Source: Gammaproteobacteria bacterium (GTDB lineage Bacteria > Pseudomonadota > Gammaproteobacteria > GRL18). Taken from it: a stretch of 64,000 nucleotides of DNA. The notes under the pieces are model-generated. The model was not told the origin of the DNA and did not search any database. It was given only the letters and a program-made list of their open reading frames with translations. Below are positions 1 to 9,771 of the stretch, piece after piece; positions within the stretch are counted from its first letter, which is position 1, and each line of letters starts with the position of its first letter. Made by a program: the position numbers and the translations under genes. The DNA lies in the NCBI GenBank assembly GCA_015488755.1, contig WFNB01000120.1, forward strand, positions 17,537-81,536, read 5' to 3'.

Positions 1-1
1 T

Positions 2-73
2 AAAGAATTATCAATGAAATATCGTCGTGAAGTTAATCTTGCCAATAAGGCGAAGGAACAGGAACAACTATGA
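2..73 (+). CDS. ccmD: CcmD, haem exporter subunit (C-terminal fragment)
   Basis: An open frame enters from the left edge and ends at the TGA at 71-73, overlapping the ccmE start codon in an ATGA junction. The 23 visible residues are highly charged (Lys, Arg, Glu, Gln rich), which is the usual cytoplasmic tail of CcmD, a small one-helix protein that helps release CcmE from the CcmABC haem-loading complex. The identification rests mainly on position directly before ccmE and on the tail composition; the membrane helix lies outside the window. Confidence 0.7.
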   Translation, partial: KELSMKYRREVNLANKAKEQEQL

Positions 74-561
74 ATCCTAAGCGTAAAAATCGCCTGATAT
101 TGGTGTTATTGATATTGGTTGGTACTGGGCTAGCTGTGACTTTAGGAGCCATGGCTCTAAAAGAAAACATTCAACTTTATCTGAGTCCCTCAGAAGTGAA
201 GGCAGGTAAAGCACCCGCTAATCATACCTTTCGTCTGGCAGGTTTGGTTGCTAATGGTAGTGTCAAACGGGGGAAAGAAGGTTTAACAACACGTTTTGAT
301 GTGACTGATAATGTATCGACTATAACAGTAACTTATACTGGTATTTTGCCCGATTTATTTAGAGAAGGGCAGGGTATTGTTGCTATGGGTAAGTTACAAA
401 ACTCTACTGAACAAGGGCTATTTGTTGCTGAAGAAGTGCTGGCCAAGCACGATGAAAACTATATGCCACCACCAGTTCAAGATGCTTTAGATAATGCCGA
501 AGAACATGCCAAAAATATATCCAAAGAAAAGACTAAAGCCTCAGGAGAAACCGCACAATGA
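70..561 (+). CDS. ccmE: Periplasmic haem chaperone CcmE
   Basis: CcmE covalently holds haem b in the periplasm and hands it to the CcmFH ligase for cytochrome c assembly. The 163-residue protein has an N-terminal membrane anchor (about residues 8-29), an OB-fold core and the family haem-binding motif, with His127 and Tyr131 in the sequence LAKHDENYMPP. The tail after residue 140 is charged and flexible, as is usual. It overlaps ccmD upstream and ccmF downstream by 4 bases at ATGA junctions, so translation is probably coupled. Length and motif agree with the family. Confidence 0.97.
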   Translation: MNPKRKNRLILVLLILVGTGLAVTLGAMALKENIQLYLSPSEVKAGKAPANHTFRLAGLVANGSVKRGKEGLTTRFDVTDNVSTITVTYTGILPDLFREGQGIVAMGKLQNSTEQGLFVAEEVLAKHDENYMPPPVQDALDNAEEHAKNISKEKTKASGETAQ

Positions 562-2501
562 TACCTGAAATTGGAAATATTTCTTTAATTATTGCCTTGG
601 CGGTATCGCTTGTTCTAGCAACTTTACCAATGATTGGGGCACAGAAAAATAACCTGCAACTGATGCAACTTTCTCGTTACGCTGTTACGGCACAGTTTTT
701 TTTAATATCTATTGCCTTTATTGCCTTAGCTTATTCTTTTAGCGTTGATGATTTCTCAGTGCGCTATGTGGCGACCAATTCTAATTCAGCTTTACCGATG
801 ATATATAAAATATCTGCTGTTTGGGGTGCTCATGAAGGCTCCTTTTTATTGTGGCTATTGTTGCTCTCAGGTTGGACGGTTGCGGTTGCTTTTTATAGTA
901 AAAGTTTACCTTTGGCAATGACCTCCAGAGTCTTATCTGTTATGGGTATGATCAGCATTGGTTTCTTGTTATTTATTATCTTTACCTCTAATCCTTTTGA
1001 GCGTCTTTTTCCGGCTGCTATTGATGGTCGCGATTTAAACCCCTTATTGCAAGACTTTGGTTTGGTGATCCATCCACCTATGTTGTATATGGGCTATGTT
1101 GGTTTTTCAGTGGTATTTAGTATCACTATTGCTGGTCTGATTTCTGGGCAACTTGATTCGGCATGGGCGCGATGGTCTCGACCATGGACTATTGTTGCAT
1201 GGATCTTTTTAACCTTGGGTATTGCTCTAGGTAGTTGGTGGGCTTATTACGAATTAGGTTGGGGAGGGTGGTGGTTTTGGGACCCCGTAGAAAATGCATC
1301 TTTTATGCCTTGGCTAGTGGGCACAGCCCTGTTGCACTCATTGGTAGTAACAGAAAAACGAGGTGCTTTTAAAAGCTGGACCGTTCTATTGTCCTTAATG
1401 GCTTTCTCCTTAAGCCTGTTGGGAACTTTTTTGGTTCGCTCAGGTGTGTTAGTGTCAGTGCATGCATTTGCCTCTGATCCTACTAGAGGATTTTTTATCT
1501 TAGCCTTTTTGGTTCTGGTGATTGGTGGTTCATTAATACTTTATGCAATTAGAGGATCATTAATGAGTGGCGGTGGTCACTTTAATTTATTCTCTAAAGA
1601 CACCTTTATGCTTCTGGGTAATATCTTATTAACAGTCGCCTGCGCCATGGTCTTATTAGGCACACTTTATCCATTGTTGGATCAAATGATTGATCTGGGT
1701 AAGTTATCAGTTGGCGAACCGTATTTTAATGCGGTGTTTGTGCCCATTATGTTGCCCGCACTGGTGATTATGTCTATGGCACCATTAATGCGTTGGAAGA
1801 ATGATAATTTTTCCAGAGTTGCTAAGCAATTAATTATTCCCCTATTTGTTTCTCTAGCTATGGGGCTAGCCATGTTGATGTTGGAACAAGGCTCAATTAT
1901 GGTCTCTATCAGTATTGGCTTGGCGACCTTAATTGTCTCTTCTGTGATTATGAGCTTCATTGTTCGAGTGCGTAACAAAGGCAATGTGGTACAGGCGATG
2001 AAGAAAATCCCCTTATCTTTTTATGGCATGAATCTCGCTCACATTGGCATAGCCATATTTGTTGTGGGGGTAACGTTTACTGAATCCATGAGTTTACAAA
2101 AAGACTTACGTATGGAGCAGGGTGATACGATTTCTTTAGGGGGTTACTCATTTACCTTTGAAGGTGCAAAATCCCATCAAGGTCCTAACTACATTGCTTA
2201 TGAAGGAGCGGTGAGTGTTATTGGTGAAAAAGGTGAAGAAGTTGCTGTATTAACACCGCAGAAGCGTGTGTATCAGGTTCGTGGTATGCCGATGACTGAG
2301 GCAGGTATTGATGCTGGCTTATTTCGGGATTTATTTGTTGCCTTGGCAGAGCAACTTGATAATGGTGCTTGGAGCTTACGGATCTATTATAAACCTTTTA
2401 TCCGTTGGATTTGGCTAGGATGTATTTTGATGGCGTTAGGTGGTCTTGTGGCGGTGTTAGACAGACGTTATCGTTTGCAATTGGCTGAACAAGCGCATTA
2501 A
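558..2501 (+). CDS. ccmF: Cytochrome c haem lyase subunit CcmF
   Basis: CcmF is the large inner-membrane subunit of the haem ligase that transfers haem from CcmE to apocytochromes. The 647-residue protein is strongly hydrophobic with many transmembrane helices and carries the tryptophan-rich WWD haem-handling motif (WGGWWFWDPVENASF, from about residue 234), followed by conserved histidines in the HSLVVTEKR segment. A large periplasmic loop lies near the C-terminus (about residues 510-610), followed by a last helix. It starts within the ccmE stop region and ends 17 bases before ccmG. Downstream c-type cytochromes NapB and NapC are plausible clients. Confidence 0.97.
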   Translation: MIPEIGNISLIIALAVSLVLATLPMIGAQKNNLQLMQLSRYAVTAQFFLISIAFIALAYSFSVDDFSVRYVATNSNSALPMIYKISAVWGAHEGSFLLWLLLLSGWTVAVAFYSKSLPLAMTSRVLSVMGMISIGFLLFIIFTSNPFERLFPAAIDGRDLNPLLQDFGLVIHPPMLYMGYVGFSVVFSITIAGLISGQLDSAWARWSRPWTIVAWIFLTLGIALGSWWAYYELGWGGWWFWDPVENASFMPWLVGTALLHSLVVTEKRGAFKSWTVLLSLMAFSLSLLGTFLVRSGVLVSVHAFASDPTRGFFILAFLVLVIGGSLILYAIRGSLMSGGGHFNLFSKDTFMLLGNILLTVACAMVLLGTLYPLLDQMIDLGKLSVGEPYFNAVFVPIMLPALVIMSMAPLMRWKNDNFSRVAKQLIIPLFVSLAMGLAMLMLEQGSIMVSISIGLATLIVSSVIMSFIVRVRNKGNVVQAMKKIPLSFYGMNLAHIGIAIFVVGVTFTESMSLQKDLRMEQGDTISLGGYSFTFEGAKSHQGPNYIAYEGAVSVIGEKGEEVAVLTPQKRVYQVRGMPMTEAGIDAGLFRDLFVALAEQLDNGAWSLRIYYKPFIRWIWLGCILMALGGLVAVLDRRYRLQLAEQAH

Positions 2502-2518
2502 TACAGAGAGAATAGTAT

Positions 2519-3055
2519 ATGAAAAAACAATTTATGACACCTTTAATTGTCTTTGCTCTATTAGTCGTATTATTGGTTGTTGGATTAGTTAAAGCTAAGT
2601 ACATTCGTGATGTGCCCTCACCACTGATTGGTAAAGCGGTACCCGTATTTTCAATTCCCACAGTAGAAGATCAACAAAAAGTCTTTAGCAATAGTGAATT
2701 AAAAGGTCAAGTTGTTTTGGTTAATGTCTGGGCATCTTGGTGCGTGTCTTGTCGCGCAGAGCATGCATTATTGAACAAAGTGGCTCAACAGGGTATCAAA
2801 ATATATGGCATCAATTATAAAGATGAGTTATCAGATGCCCGCCAATGGCTCAGTGCTTATGGCAACCCCTATGTGAAAAATGCTCATGATATTACAGGGC
2901 GAGCAGGCATTGATTGGGGTGTTTATGGTACACCAGAGACTTTTGTTATTGATAAAAAAGGGATGATCCGTTACAAACATACGGGTCCTATGTATCAGCA
3001 GGATATTGACGATAAAATCCTGCCTCTGATCAAACAACTTCAGGCAGAAACATGA
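2519..3055 (+). CDS. ccmG: Thiol:disulfide interchange protein CcmG/DsbE
   Basis: CcmG is a membrane-tethered periplasmic thioredoxin that keeps the CxxCH cysteines of apocytochromes reduced for haem attachment. The 178-residue protein has an N-terminal anchor (about residues 7-25), then a thioredoxin fold with the active site WASWCVSC, Cys75 and Cys78; most relatives have Pro and Thr between the cysteines, so the Val-Ser pair is a variant. The cis-Pro segment YGTPET is present. It follows ccmF by 17 bases and overlaps ccmH by 4 bases. Confidence 0.95.
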   Translation: MKKQFMTPLIVFALLVVLLVVGLVKAKYIRDVPSPLIGKAVPVFSIPTVEDQQKVFSNSELKGQVVLVNVWASWCVSCRAEHALLNKVAQQGIKIYGINYKDELSDARQWLSAYGNPYVKNAHDITGRAGIDWGVYGTPETFVIDKKGMIRYKHTGPMYQQDIDDKILPLIKQLQAET

Positions 3056-3570
3056 TATTTTCTTATATAAAAAGATTCTTTAATCCATGTGTTTTCCGTT
3101 ATTTTTTCTTTTTCACACTCTTATGCCTGATGACTTTACAGGTTCAGGCTGGGTCTGTAGAAACCCCTAAAGAACCTATTATTTTTACCGATCCACAAGT
3201 AGAAAAAGATTATTTACAATTAGCTAAAGAGTTGCGTTGTTTAGTCTGTCAGAATCAAAATTTAATTGATTCTAATGCCGATCTCGCGGATGACCTGCGC
3301 CGAGAAGTCGCTAAAATGCTTAAACAAGGTAAAAGTAAGGATCAAGTTACTCAATTTATGGTGGATCGCTATGGTGATTTTGTCCTATACAATCCACCAT
3401 TTAAAACGCAAACGTGGTTGTTATGGGGTGGTCCTTTTGTGCTGATGTTTTTTGCTATTTATTGGTTGTTAAAAAAGATAAAAGTTGATGCAAAAGAAGC
3501 TAATACAGACAGTGCTGAACTTTCTGAAAAAGAAAAAGAGCGCTTAGCGAACATTTTAAACAAAAAATAG
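3052..3570 (+). CDS. ccmH: Cytochrome c maturation protein CcmH (N-terminal type)
   Basis: CcmH exchanges thiols with apocytochrome c and acts with CcmF and CcmI. The product of 172 residues has a signal/anchor segment (about 15-33), the diagnostic LRCLVCQNQ motif with Cys63 and Cys66, a three-helix periplasmic domain, a second membrane helix near residues 120-140 and a charged tail. It lacks the TPR region that is fused to CcmH in Escherichia coli; that part is encoded separately by the next gene. Start overlaps the ccmG stop by 4 bases. Confidence 0.96.
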   Translation: MIFSYIKRFFNPCVFRYFFFFTLLCLMTLQVQAGSVETPKEPIIFTDPQVEKDYLQLAKELRCLVCQNQNLIDSNADLADDLRREVAKMLKQGKSKDQVTQFMVDRYGDFVLYNPPFKTQTWLLWGGPFVLMFFAIYWLLKKIKVDAKEANTDSAELSEKEKERLANILNKK

Positions 3571-3640
3571 AGTTTTGTCTTGAAACAAACACTCTTAGTT
3601 ATCATCATCATGAAAGAATGACGGAAAAGGTAAAATAAGT

Positions 3641-5089
3641 ATGTGGGTATTAGGGTTAATTTGTGCAGTATTAGTTATCGTTGCAATGAGTTTATTAATA
3701 AAACCATTATTTTCCAGATACTCTATTACTGAATTGCAAGAGAAGCAAAAAAAAGCCGATCAGAGAAAAGCACTTAATATTGACCTGTATGAGCAAAAAA
3801 AAGTACAGATAGAACAAGACTTTGCTAATGGCTTACTTGATGAAGAGGGAAGAATTCAAGCAAAAAATGAAATAGAACATAGTTTACTAAATGATGCTGC
3901 TCTCTCTAGTGAGACGAAGCTAACACAATTATCAAACTCGGATGCTAGAAAGCTTAGTATTGCCTTTCTACTATTTGTGCCTATTTTTTCCCTTATTATT
4001 TACCTATTTATTTCACCAGATAAACTTGAACAAATTGTCATGGCACAACCTGTTGGCGGCTCAGTGGAAGCAACAAGTAAGAAGCAAGTACCCGATATTG
4101 CGACCATGGTAAAGTCTCTGGAGAAAAAACTAAATGAACAGCCTGAAAATGCTTTGGGTTGGAATATGTTAGGGCGTTCTTATGTGGTATTAAAACGTTA
4201 TTCTGATGCCAGTAAAGCCTATGAAAAAGCACTTGCACTTGTACAACAAGGTAAGGCCGAACAGGAAATGCCGGAATTAGAGATTAATTATGTAGAAGCA
4301 TTGATGCAGACGGGAGATAAAAACAATTATCAAAAAGCACGTAGGCAACTTACCACTCTTTTGCAAAACGATCCTAATAATGGTGATGCACTATGGTTTA
4401 TGGGCTTTCTTGATTATGAAGCTGGAGATAAGCAACAAGCTATTACACGTTGGACACAGTTATTGTCTTTATTGCCTAAAGAAGGTGAGCAAGCAAAAAT
4501 TGTAATGACTTATCTTAATCAGGTAAAAGGTGCTGTCAGTCAAGTAGCGAGTAAAACCACGACTGAGGAACTGCCTCAAACAAATTCTCCAGCAACGCAA
4601 GCACCATCTTCTGTATCTGAAAAACCACGTCCCAATCAGCAGTTAACAGGGACATCACAAGAGCAAGCTTTTATTGCTTCTATGATTGCTAGGGTAGAAA
4701 AAAGGGTGTTAAAAAATCCTAAGGATCTCAAAGGTTGGACATCACTAGGCAAGTCTTATGGCGTGTTGAATCGCCAAGTTGACTCAGCCAATGCTTATGC
4801 TAAAGCCGTTGCATTAGATCATAATAATGCTAACCTTCTTATGGCCTATTCTAATGCAGTGATTAAGAGTGCTCGTCTCGATCAATTGGATAAAGCTCGT
4901 ATATTCTTTGCGCAGTTAGTTGATCAAAATCCACAGCACTTAGATGCACTTTTCCTTTCTGGCTCATTAGCTAAAGTTGCAGGTGATAATAAACAGGCAA
5001 AATTATTTTGGGACAAGCTTTTGCCACAATTAGGTAATGACACTGAAGCGTATAAAACCGTGCAGCATAATCTTGATTCTCTGAAATAA
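3641..5089 (+). CDS. ccmI: Cytochrome c maturation TPR protein CcmI
   Basis: CcmI captures the C-terminus of apocytochrome c and presents it to the CcmFH ligase. The 482-residue protein begins with a membrane helix (residues 2-22), has a second helix near 104-124, and then two TPR blocks (about 150-290 and 340-480) joined by a Ser/Thr/Gln/Pro-rich linker. The motif GWNMLGRSYVVLKRYSDA in the first block and GWTSLGKSYGVLNRQVDS in the second are clear TPR units and look internally duplicated. It is 70 bases after ccmH and is the last ccm gene before nap. Confidence 0.92.
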   Translation: MWVLGLICAVLVIVAMSLLIKPLFSRYSITELQEKQKKADQRKALNIDLYEQKKVQIEQDFANGLLDEEGRIQAKNEIEHSLLNDAALSSETKLTQLSNSDARKLSIAFLLFVPIFSLIIYLFISPDKLEQIVMAQPVGGSVEATSKKQVPDIATMVKSLEKKLNEQPENALGWNMLGRSYVVLKRYSDASKAYEKALALVQQGKAEQEMPELEINYVEALMQTGDKNNYQKARRQLTTLLQNDPNNGDALWFMGFLDYEAGDKQQAITRWTQLLSLLPKEGEQAKIVMTYLNQVKGAVSQVASKTTTEELPQTNSPATQAPSSVSEKPRPNQQLTGTSQEQAFIASMIARVEKRVLKNPKDLKGWTSLGKSYGVLNRQVDSANAYAKAVALDHNNANLLMAYSNAVIKSARLDQLDKARIFFAQLVDQNPQHLDALFLSGSLAKVAGDNKQAKLFWDKLLPQLGNDTEAYKTVQHNLDSLK

Positions 5090-5146
5090 AAGCTAATTCT
5101 TGAGTAAATGACTAAATAATAAATAGCTGATAAAGCTTATTGAAGC

Positions 5147-5160
5147 TTGATTTAGGTCAA
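5147..5160 (+). promoter_or_regulatory. FNR/Anr-type box upstream of napF
   Basis: The 14-bp sequence TTGATTTAGGTCAA matches the FNR consensus TTGATnnnnATCAA at 9 of 10 defined positions. It lies in the only sizeable gap before the nap operon. If it works as a class II site centred at -41.5, transcription would begin near 5195 with a weak -10 hexamer TAACTT at 5183-5188. FNR activation of nap under low oxygen is established in other proteobacteria; binding here is inferred. Confidence 0.6.
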
Positions 5161-5237
5161 GGCTGTAATATACTGTTAGCGGTAACTTAAACACAGTATT
5201 TTTTTAAGGTTTTAAAAGAGAATTGTCAGCATCTTAG

Positions 5238-5858
5238 ATGGCTAATATTACCCGAATGCAATTATTAAGAGGGGATCTAAAGGGAGATAAACGGCCTTTT
5301 CGTCCGCCTTGGGCTATTCCAGAAAACTATTTTGTGGACTATTGCACTCGTTGCGATAAATGCGTTGATGCTTGCTTTGATGAGCTTATTGTCAAAGGAC
5401 GGGGTGGCTATCCTCAAATGGATTTTAGTAAAGGAGGGTGTGATTTTTGTGAAGATTGCCTGACTGTGTGTGAAAGCAATGCACTAAAGAAGATTTCTCT
5501 AAATAAAACCGCTCATCAAAAAAATACCACAAACCAAACTAATTCTAGAACCAATGATGTAGAGGAAGCGTCTGAAGAAGATGAGTTGGATTTATACGAT
5601 CATTTATCATCTGATTTAGAACAATACCTCCCTCCTTGGCATATAAAAGTAGCTATTGACCTAAAAAAATGTCTTTCAATGAATGCCATTATCTGTCGTT
5701 CTTGTGGCGAATCATGTGATGATGAGGTAATTAAGTTTAATTTGCAATTAGGTGGTGTTGCTGAGCCAATATTAGATGTTGAGCAATGTACTGGTTGTGG
5801 GGCATGTTTTTCTGTATGCCCAGTGCAAGTTATTCAACTCAAATTAATTGAACTATAA
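5238..5858 (+). CDS. napF: Ferredoxin-type protein NapF
   Basis: NapF is a cytoplasmic iron-sulfur protein that assists maturation of the NapA catalytic subunit. The product has two N-terminal cysteine clusters (Cys36/39/42/46 and Cys68/71/74/78), a third cysteine-rich stretch around CRSCGESC, and a classical CTGCGACFSVCP cluster near the C-terminus. It is 206 residues, longer than the roughly 160-residue enterobacterial protein; the difference is an acidic, low-complexity linker at about residues 90-125. It is the first gene of the nap operon, behind an FNR-like box. Confidence 0.93.
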   Translation: MANITRMQLLRGDLKGDKRPFRPPWAIPENYFVDYCTRCDKCVDACFDELIVKGRGGYPQMDFSKGGCDFCEDCLTVCESNALKKISLNKTAHQKNTTNQTNSRTNDVEEASEEDELDLYDHLSSDLEQYLPPWHIKVAIDLKKCLSMNAIICRSCGESCDDEVIKFNLQLGGVAEPILDVEQCTGCGACFSVCPVQVIQLKLIEL

Positions 5859-5905
5859 AATCTATATTATAGGCCTGATAGATAAACAGAATAAAAGAGA
5901 ACCAT

Positions 5906-6163
5906 ATGAATATTTGTAGTGTAATTGTAAATGCAAAACCTGAAAATGCCCAGATGATTAGCGAATTACTAGCAAAAATGGAAGGCGTTGATGTGTTTGG
6001 TGGAATAGAAGAAGGGAAGATTATTGCCACTTTGGAAGACAGTGGTGAGAAAGCTTTGGCTGACAAGATGGCAGCTATGAATGATATCAAAGGAGTGATT
6101 AATGCAACAATGATTTATCATCAAGAAGAAGATAATACCGCGATGGAAGAGGAGATCGTATAG
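5906..6163 (+). CDS. napD: NapA-specific chaperone NapD
   Basis: NapD binds the twin-arginine signal peptide of NapA and delays export until the molybdenum cofactor is inserted. The 85-residue product has the ferredoxin-like fold pattern of NapD, opening with [12 protein letters not shown] and the glycine-rich [16 protein letters not shown] segment. It starts 47 bases after napF and its TAG stop shares one base with the GTG start of napA, so the chaperone and its substrate are translationally linked. Confidence 0.93.
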   Translation: MNICSVIVNAKPENAQMISELLAKMEGVDVFGGIEEGKIIATLEDSGEKALADKMAAMNDIKGVINATMIYHQEEDNTAMEEEIV

Positions 6164-8697
6164 TGAGTATAACAAGGCGTGATTTTATAAAAAGTAACGC
6201 AGCCGTTGCCGCCGCATCGGTAGCAGGTGTCACCTTGCCCGTTAGTGTCACTCAAGCAGCAGAGTCTGCTGATGATGGCATTAAATGGGATAAGGCCGCT
6301 TGTCGTTTTTGTGGCACAGGTTGTAGTGTTTTGGTTGGTACCAAGAATGGCAAGATGGTTGCCAATCAGGGCGACCCAGATGCACCTGTAAATAAAGGTT
6401 TGAACTGTATCAAAGGTTATTTCTTAACCAAGATTATGTATGGTAAAGATCGTCTAACCAAACCATTACTTCGTAAGAAGGGTGGTAAATATGATAAAAA
6501 TGGTGATTTTACAGAAGTCTCATGGGATGAAGCATTTGACACCATGGCAGATAAATGGAAAGCTGCTCTTAAAGAAAAAGGCCCTACTGCTGTGGGTATG
6601 TTTGGCTCAGGCCAATGGACTCTTTGGGAAGGTTATGCCGCTTCTAAAATGATTAAAGCGGGCTTCCGTTCTAATAATTTAGATCCCAATGCACGTCACT
6701 GTATGGCTTCTGCCGTAGGTGCTTTCATGCGCGGTTTTGGTATTGATGAACCAATGGGCTGTTATGATGATCTGGAAAAAGCAGATGCATTTGTCCTTTG
6801 GGGCTCAAATATGGCAGAAATGCATCCTATTCTTTGGTCTCGTATCACAGATACCCGCTTAACCAAGAAAGATTGTGAAGTTCATGTGCTTTCTACCTTC
6901 AAACATCGTTCGTTTGAATTAGCAGACAATGGTATGGTCTTCAAACCTCAAACGGATTTAGCCATTCTTAACTATATTGCCAATTACATCATTGAACATG
7001 ATGCGGTTGATAAAAACTTTATCAAAGAACATGTTGCTTTTCACCAAGCGACGACAGACATTGGTTACGGTTTGCGTCCCAATCATGCACTTGAGAAAAA
7101 AGCTAAAAATAATGGTAAAACGAAGGGTAAACATCCTAAAATTAGTTTTGAGGAATACGCCAAATCAGTTAAACCTTATACCTTAGAAAAAGCCAGTGAA
7201 CTTTCGGGTGTACCTAAGAGTAAATTATTAAAGTTAGCAAAACTGTATGCCGATCCAAAGAAGAAAATTACCTCACTTTGGACTATGGGTTTTAATCAAC
7301 ATACTCGTGGTGTTTGGGTTAATGGCTTATGTTATAACGTGCATTTGCTTACCGGTAAAATATCTGAACCAGGTTCAGGACCTTTCTCCTTAACAGGACA
7401 ACCTTCTGCATGTGGTACTGCTCGTGAAGTCGGTACGTTTGCACATCGTCTACCGGCTGATTTAGTGGTTAAGAAAGAAGCGCATCGTGATGTTGCAGAA
7501 AAAATTTGGAAACTACCTAAGGGTACAATTAATCCAAAACCTGGCTATCATGCTGTATTGCAAAACCGTATGCTTAAAGATGGTAAGTTGAATGCGTATT
7601 GGGTGCAATGCACCAACAATGGTCAAGCTGCTGCTAACTTTAATGAAGAAACATGGCCTGGCTATCGTAATCCCAAAAACTTTATTGCCGTATCCGATCC
7701 GTATCCAACAGTTACTGCTATGGCCGCTGATCTTATCTTACCAACGGCTATGTGGGTTGAGAAAGAAGGTGCTTATGGTAATGCTGAACGTCGTACTCAA
7801 TTTTGGCATCAACAGGTTAAAGCGCCCGGTGATGCAAAATCTGATCTCTGGCAAACTATGGAATTTACCAAACGTTTTAAAATGACCGAAGTCTGGCCTG
7901 AAGAACTCTTGGCAAAAATGCCTGAGTATAAAGACAAGACGATGTATCAAGTGTTATTTGAAAATGGTCAGGTTAATCAATATCCTAGTCAGGAAATTAC
8001 CGATGTTAATGGTAACAAGCATAATAATGATGAAATGGATCACTTTGGTTTTTATGTCCAAAAAGGTTTATTTGAAGAATATGCTTCATTTGGTCGTGGC
8101 CATGGTCATGATTTAGCACCATTTGATATGTACCATAAAGCTCGTGGTCTTCGTTGGCCGGTTGTCGATGGTAAAGAAACATTATGGCGCTTCCGTGAAG
8201 GTTATGATCCTTATGTGGCTAAACATAATCCTAAGGGTAAAAAGGGTGATGTTTATTTTTATGGTAATCATAAGAAAAATGGTGGTAAGGCGAAGATTAT
8301 TTCAGCTCCTTATGAGCCACCTGCAGAAAGCCCAGATAAAGAACATGATCTTTGGTTATGTACAGGTCGTGTTCTTGAGCACTGGCATTCTGGTTCTATG
8401 ACTCGTCGCGTACCTGAGCTTTATAGAGCGGTACCTGATGCAGTAATTTATATGAATAAAAAAGATGCCAAGAAGCGCAAATTGCGTAATGGTTCTAAAG
8501 CTAAGTTGATGACCCGTCGTGGTGAAATTGAAGCACGTATTGAAACTAAGGGACGTAACAAGCCACCAGAGGGTTTGGTATTTGTACCTTGGTTTGATGC
8601 TGGTCGTTTAATCAACAAGGCGACATTGGATGCAACTGATCCACTGTCTAAAGAAACCGATTACAAGAAATGTGCTTGTAAGGTTGTGAAGGCTTAA
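6163..8697 (+). CDS. napA: Periplasmic nitrate reductase catalytic subunit NapA
   Basis: NapA reduces nitrate to nitrite in the periplasm using a bis-MGD molybdenum cofactor and one [4Fe-4S] cluster. The 844-residue protein starts with a twin-arginine signal (SITRRDFIK, then a hydrophobic Ala/Val stretch), has the cluster cysteines Cys47, Cys50, Cys54 and Cys82, and the molybdenum-ligand Cys180 in HCMASAVG. The start is GTG at 6163, supported by a GAGGAG ribosome site 7 bases upstream. The C-terminal molybdopterin-binding region ([20 protein letters not shown]) is intact. No truncation is visible. Confidence 0.98.
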   Translation: MSITRRDFIKSNAAVAAASVAGVTLPVSVTQAAESADDGIKWDKAACRFCGTGCSVLVGTKNGKMVANQGDPDAPVNKGLNCIKGYFLTKIMYGKDRLTKPLLRKKGGKYDKNGDFTEVSWDEAFDTMADKWKAALKEKGPTAVGMFGSGQWTLWEGYAASKMIKAGFRSNNLDPNARHCMASAVGAFMRGFGIDEPMGCYDDLEKADAFVLWGSNMAEMHPILWSRITDTRLTKKDCEVHVLSTFKHRSFELADNGMVFKPQTDLAILNYIANYIIEHDAVDKNFIKEHVAFHQATTDIGYGLRPNHALEKKAKNNGKTKGKHPKISFEEYAKSVKPYTLEKASELSGVPKSKLLKLAKLYADPKKKITSLWTMGFNQHTRGVWVNGLCYNVHLLTGKISEPGSGPFSLTGQPSACGTAREVGTFAHRLPADLVVKKEAHRDVAEKIWKLPKGTINPKPGYHAVLQNRMLKDGKLNAYWVQCTNNGQAAANFNEETWPGYRNPKNFIAVSDPYPTVTAMAADLILPTAMWVEKEGAYGNAERRTQFWHQQVKAPGDAKSDLWQTMEFTKRFKMTEVWPEELLAKMPEYKDKTMYQVLFENGQVNQYPSQEITDVNGNKHNNDEMDHFGFYVQKGLFEEYASFGRGHGHDLAPFDMYHKARGLRWPVVDGKETLWRFREGYDPYVAKHNPKGKKGDVYFYGNHKKNGGKAKIISAPYEPPAESPDKEHDLWLCTGRVLEHWHSGSMTRRVPELYRAVPDAVIYMNKKDAKKRKLRNGSKAKLMTRRGEIEARIETKGRNKPPEGLVFVPWFDAGRLINKATLDATDPLSKETDYKKCACKVVKA

Positions 8698-8856
8698 TTT
8701 AATAGTAATTTTAAAATAAATTGGAGAATATAAATACAACCTTAAATGGGCTAATGCATAATAGCCTATTTGATACAAATATTAGCATCAATTAGCTTGG
8801 CTCTGTCTTTATTCGTAAGGCTAAGTTTATTAGATAAATACGAGGTGATTTTTTAC

Positions 8857-9771
8857 ATGTCTGAGAAACAAAGCCGGGGGGCTTCTGTTGAGTCAGGAAC
8901 TGGAACTGTCCGTAATGGGACAGCAGTAGCACTGAATCGTCGTAAGTTTTTGGGTGACACACTCAAAACTGCATGCGGTGCAGGTCTGCTTGGACTTGGT
9001 ATGGGGACTTATTCCCGTCAAGTTGAGTCTACTCCAGCCTGGGTTATTCGTCCTCCGGGTGCATTGCCTGAAAATGATTTTTTAGGTGCGTGCATTCGTT
9101 GCGGGCTTTGTGTCAGAGATTGTCCTTACGATATGCTGAGGTTAGCAGAATTAGGTGAACAAGTTGCTCTTGGTACACCTTATTTCATCGCTAGGGATAA
9201 ACCGTGTGAAATGTGTGAAGACATACCTTGTGTGGCAGCATGTCCTACTAATGCGTTGGATCATGATTTAACAGTAATTGAAGATGCCCGTATGGGTCTT
9301 GCTGTACTGCTTGATCAGGAAGAATGCATTGCCTTTCAGGGCTTGCGTTGCGAAGTTTGTTTTAATGTCTGCCCTGTAGAGGGCGATGCGATTACAATTG
9401 AAATGCATCATAACCGTCGTTCGGGTAAACATGCGTTGTTTATACCGGTGGTTCATTCAGATGCTTGTACTGGCTGTGGTAAGTGTGAAAAAGCTTGCAT
9501 TCTGGAAGAAGCTGCAATCAAAGTGCTACCTATGGAGTTAGCAAAAGGCTTAGTAGGTAAGCACTATCGATTCGGCTGGAAACAGAAAAAAATGGCTGGT
9601 AAAAGTCTGGTAACACCGGATGTGAAACATCACTATAATTTACCTGAGGGAGTCAAGTATGACTTAAATGGGAAGGGCTTATCATTGCCTCCAGAGGCTA
9701 ATAATGAAGCTCCTTTTTCCTCAAATCCTCTTGATAGTTTGAAAAAACTGCAAAATCAGGAGAATAAATGA
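8857..9771 (+). CDS. napG: Ferredoxin-type quinol dehydrogenase subunit NapG
   Basis: NapG is a periplasmic polyferredoxin that, with membrane protein NapH, passes electrons from quinol towards NapC/NapB. Start ATG 8857 has a GAGGTG ribosome site 9 bases upstream and gives 304 residues; a longer frame from TTG 8770 would add 29 residues before the signal and is unlikely. The N-terminus has a Tat-like motif (LNRRKFLG, residues 26-33) and hydrophobic stretch. Four cysteine clusters follow (CIRCGLCVRDCP, CEMCEDIPCVAACP, CEVCFNVCP, CTGCGKCEKAC). It overlaps napH at an ATGA junction. Confidence 0.95.
   Translation: MSEKQSRGASVESGTGTVRNGTAVALNRRKFLGDTLKTACGAGLLGLGMGTYSRQVESTPAWVIRPPGALPENDFLGACIRCGLCVRDCPYDMLRLAELGEQVALGTPYFIARDKPCEMCEDIPCVAACPTNALDHDLTVIEDARMGLAVLLDQEECIAFQGLRCEVCFNVCPVEGDAITIEMHHNRRSGKHALFIPVVHSDACTGCGKCEKACILEEAAIKVLPMELAKGLVGKHYRFGWKQKKMAGKSLVTPDVKHHYNLPEGVKYDLNGKGLSLPPEANNEAPFSSNPLDSLKKLQNQENK

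Noticed and set aside
8770..8856. Longer NapG starting at TTG 8770
   Set aside because: It would place 29 hydrophobic residues before the Tat motif; ATG 8857 has a proper ribosome site.
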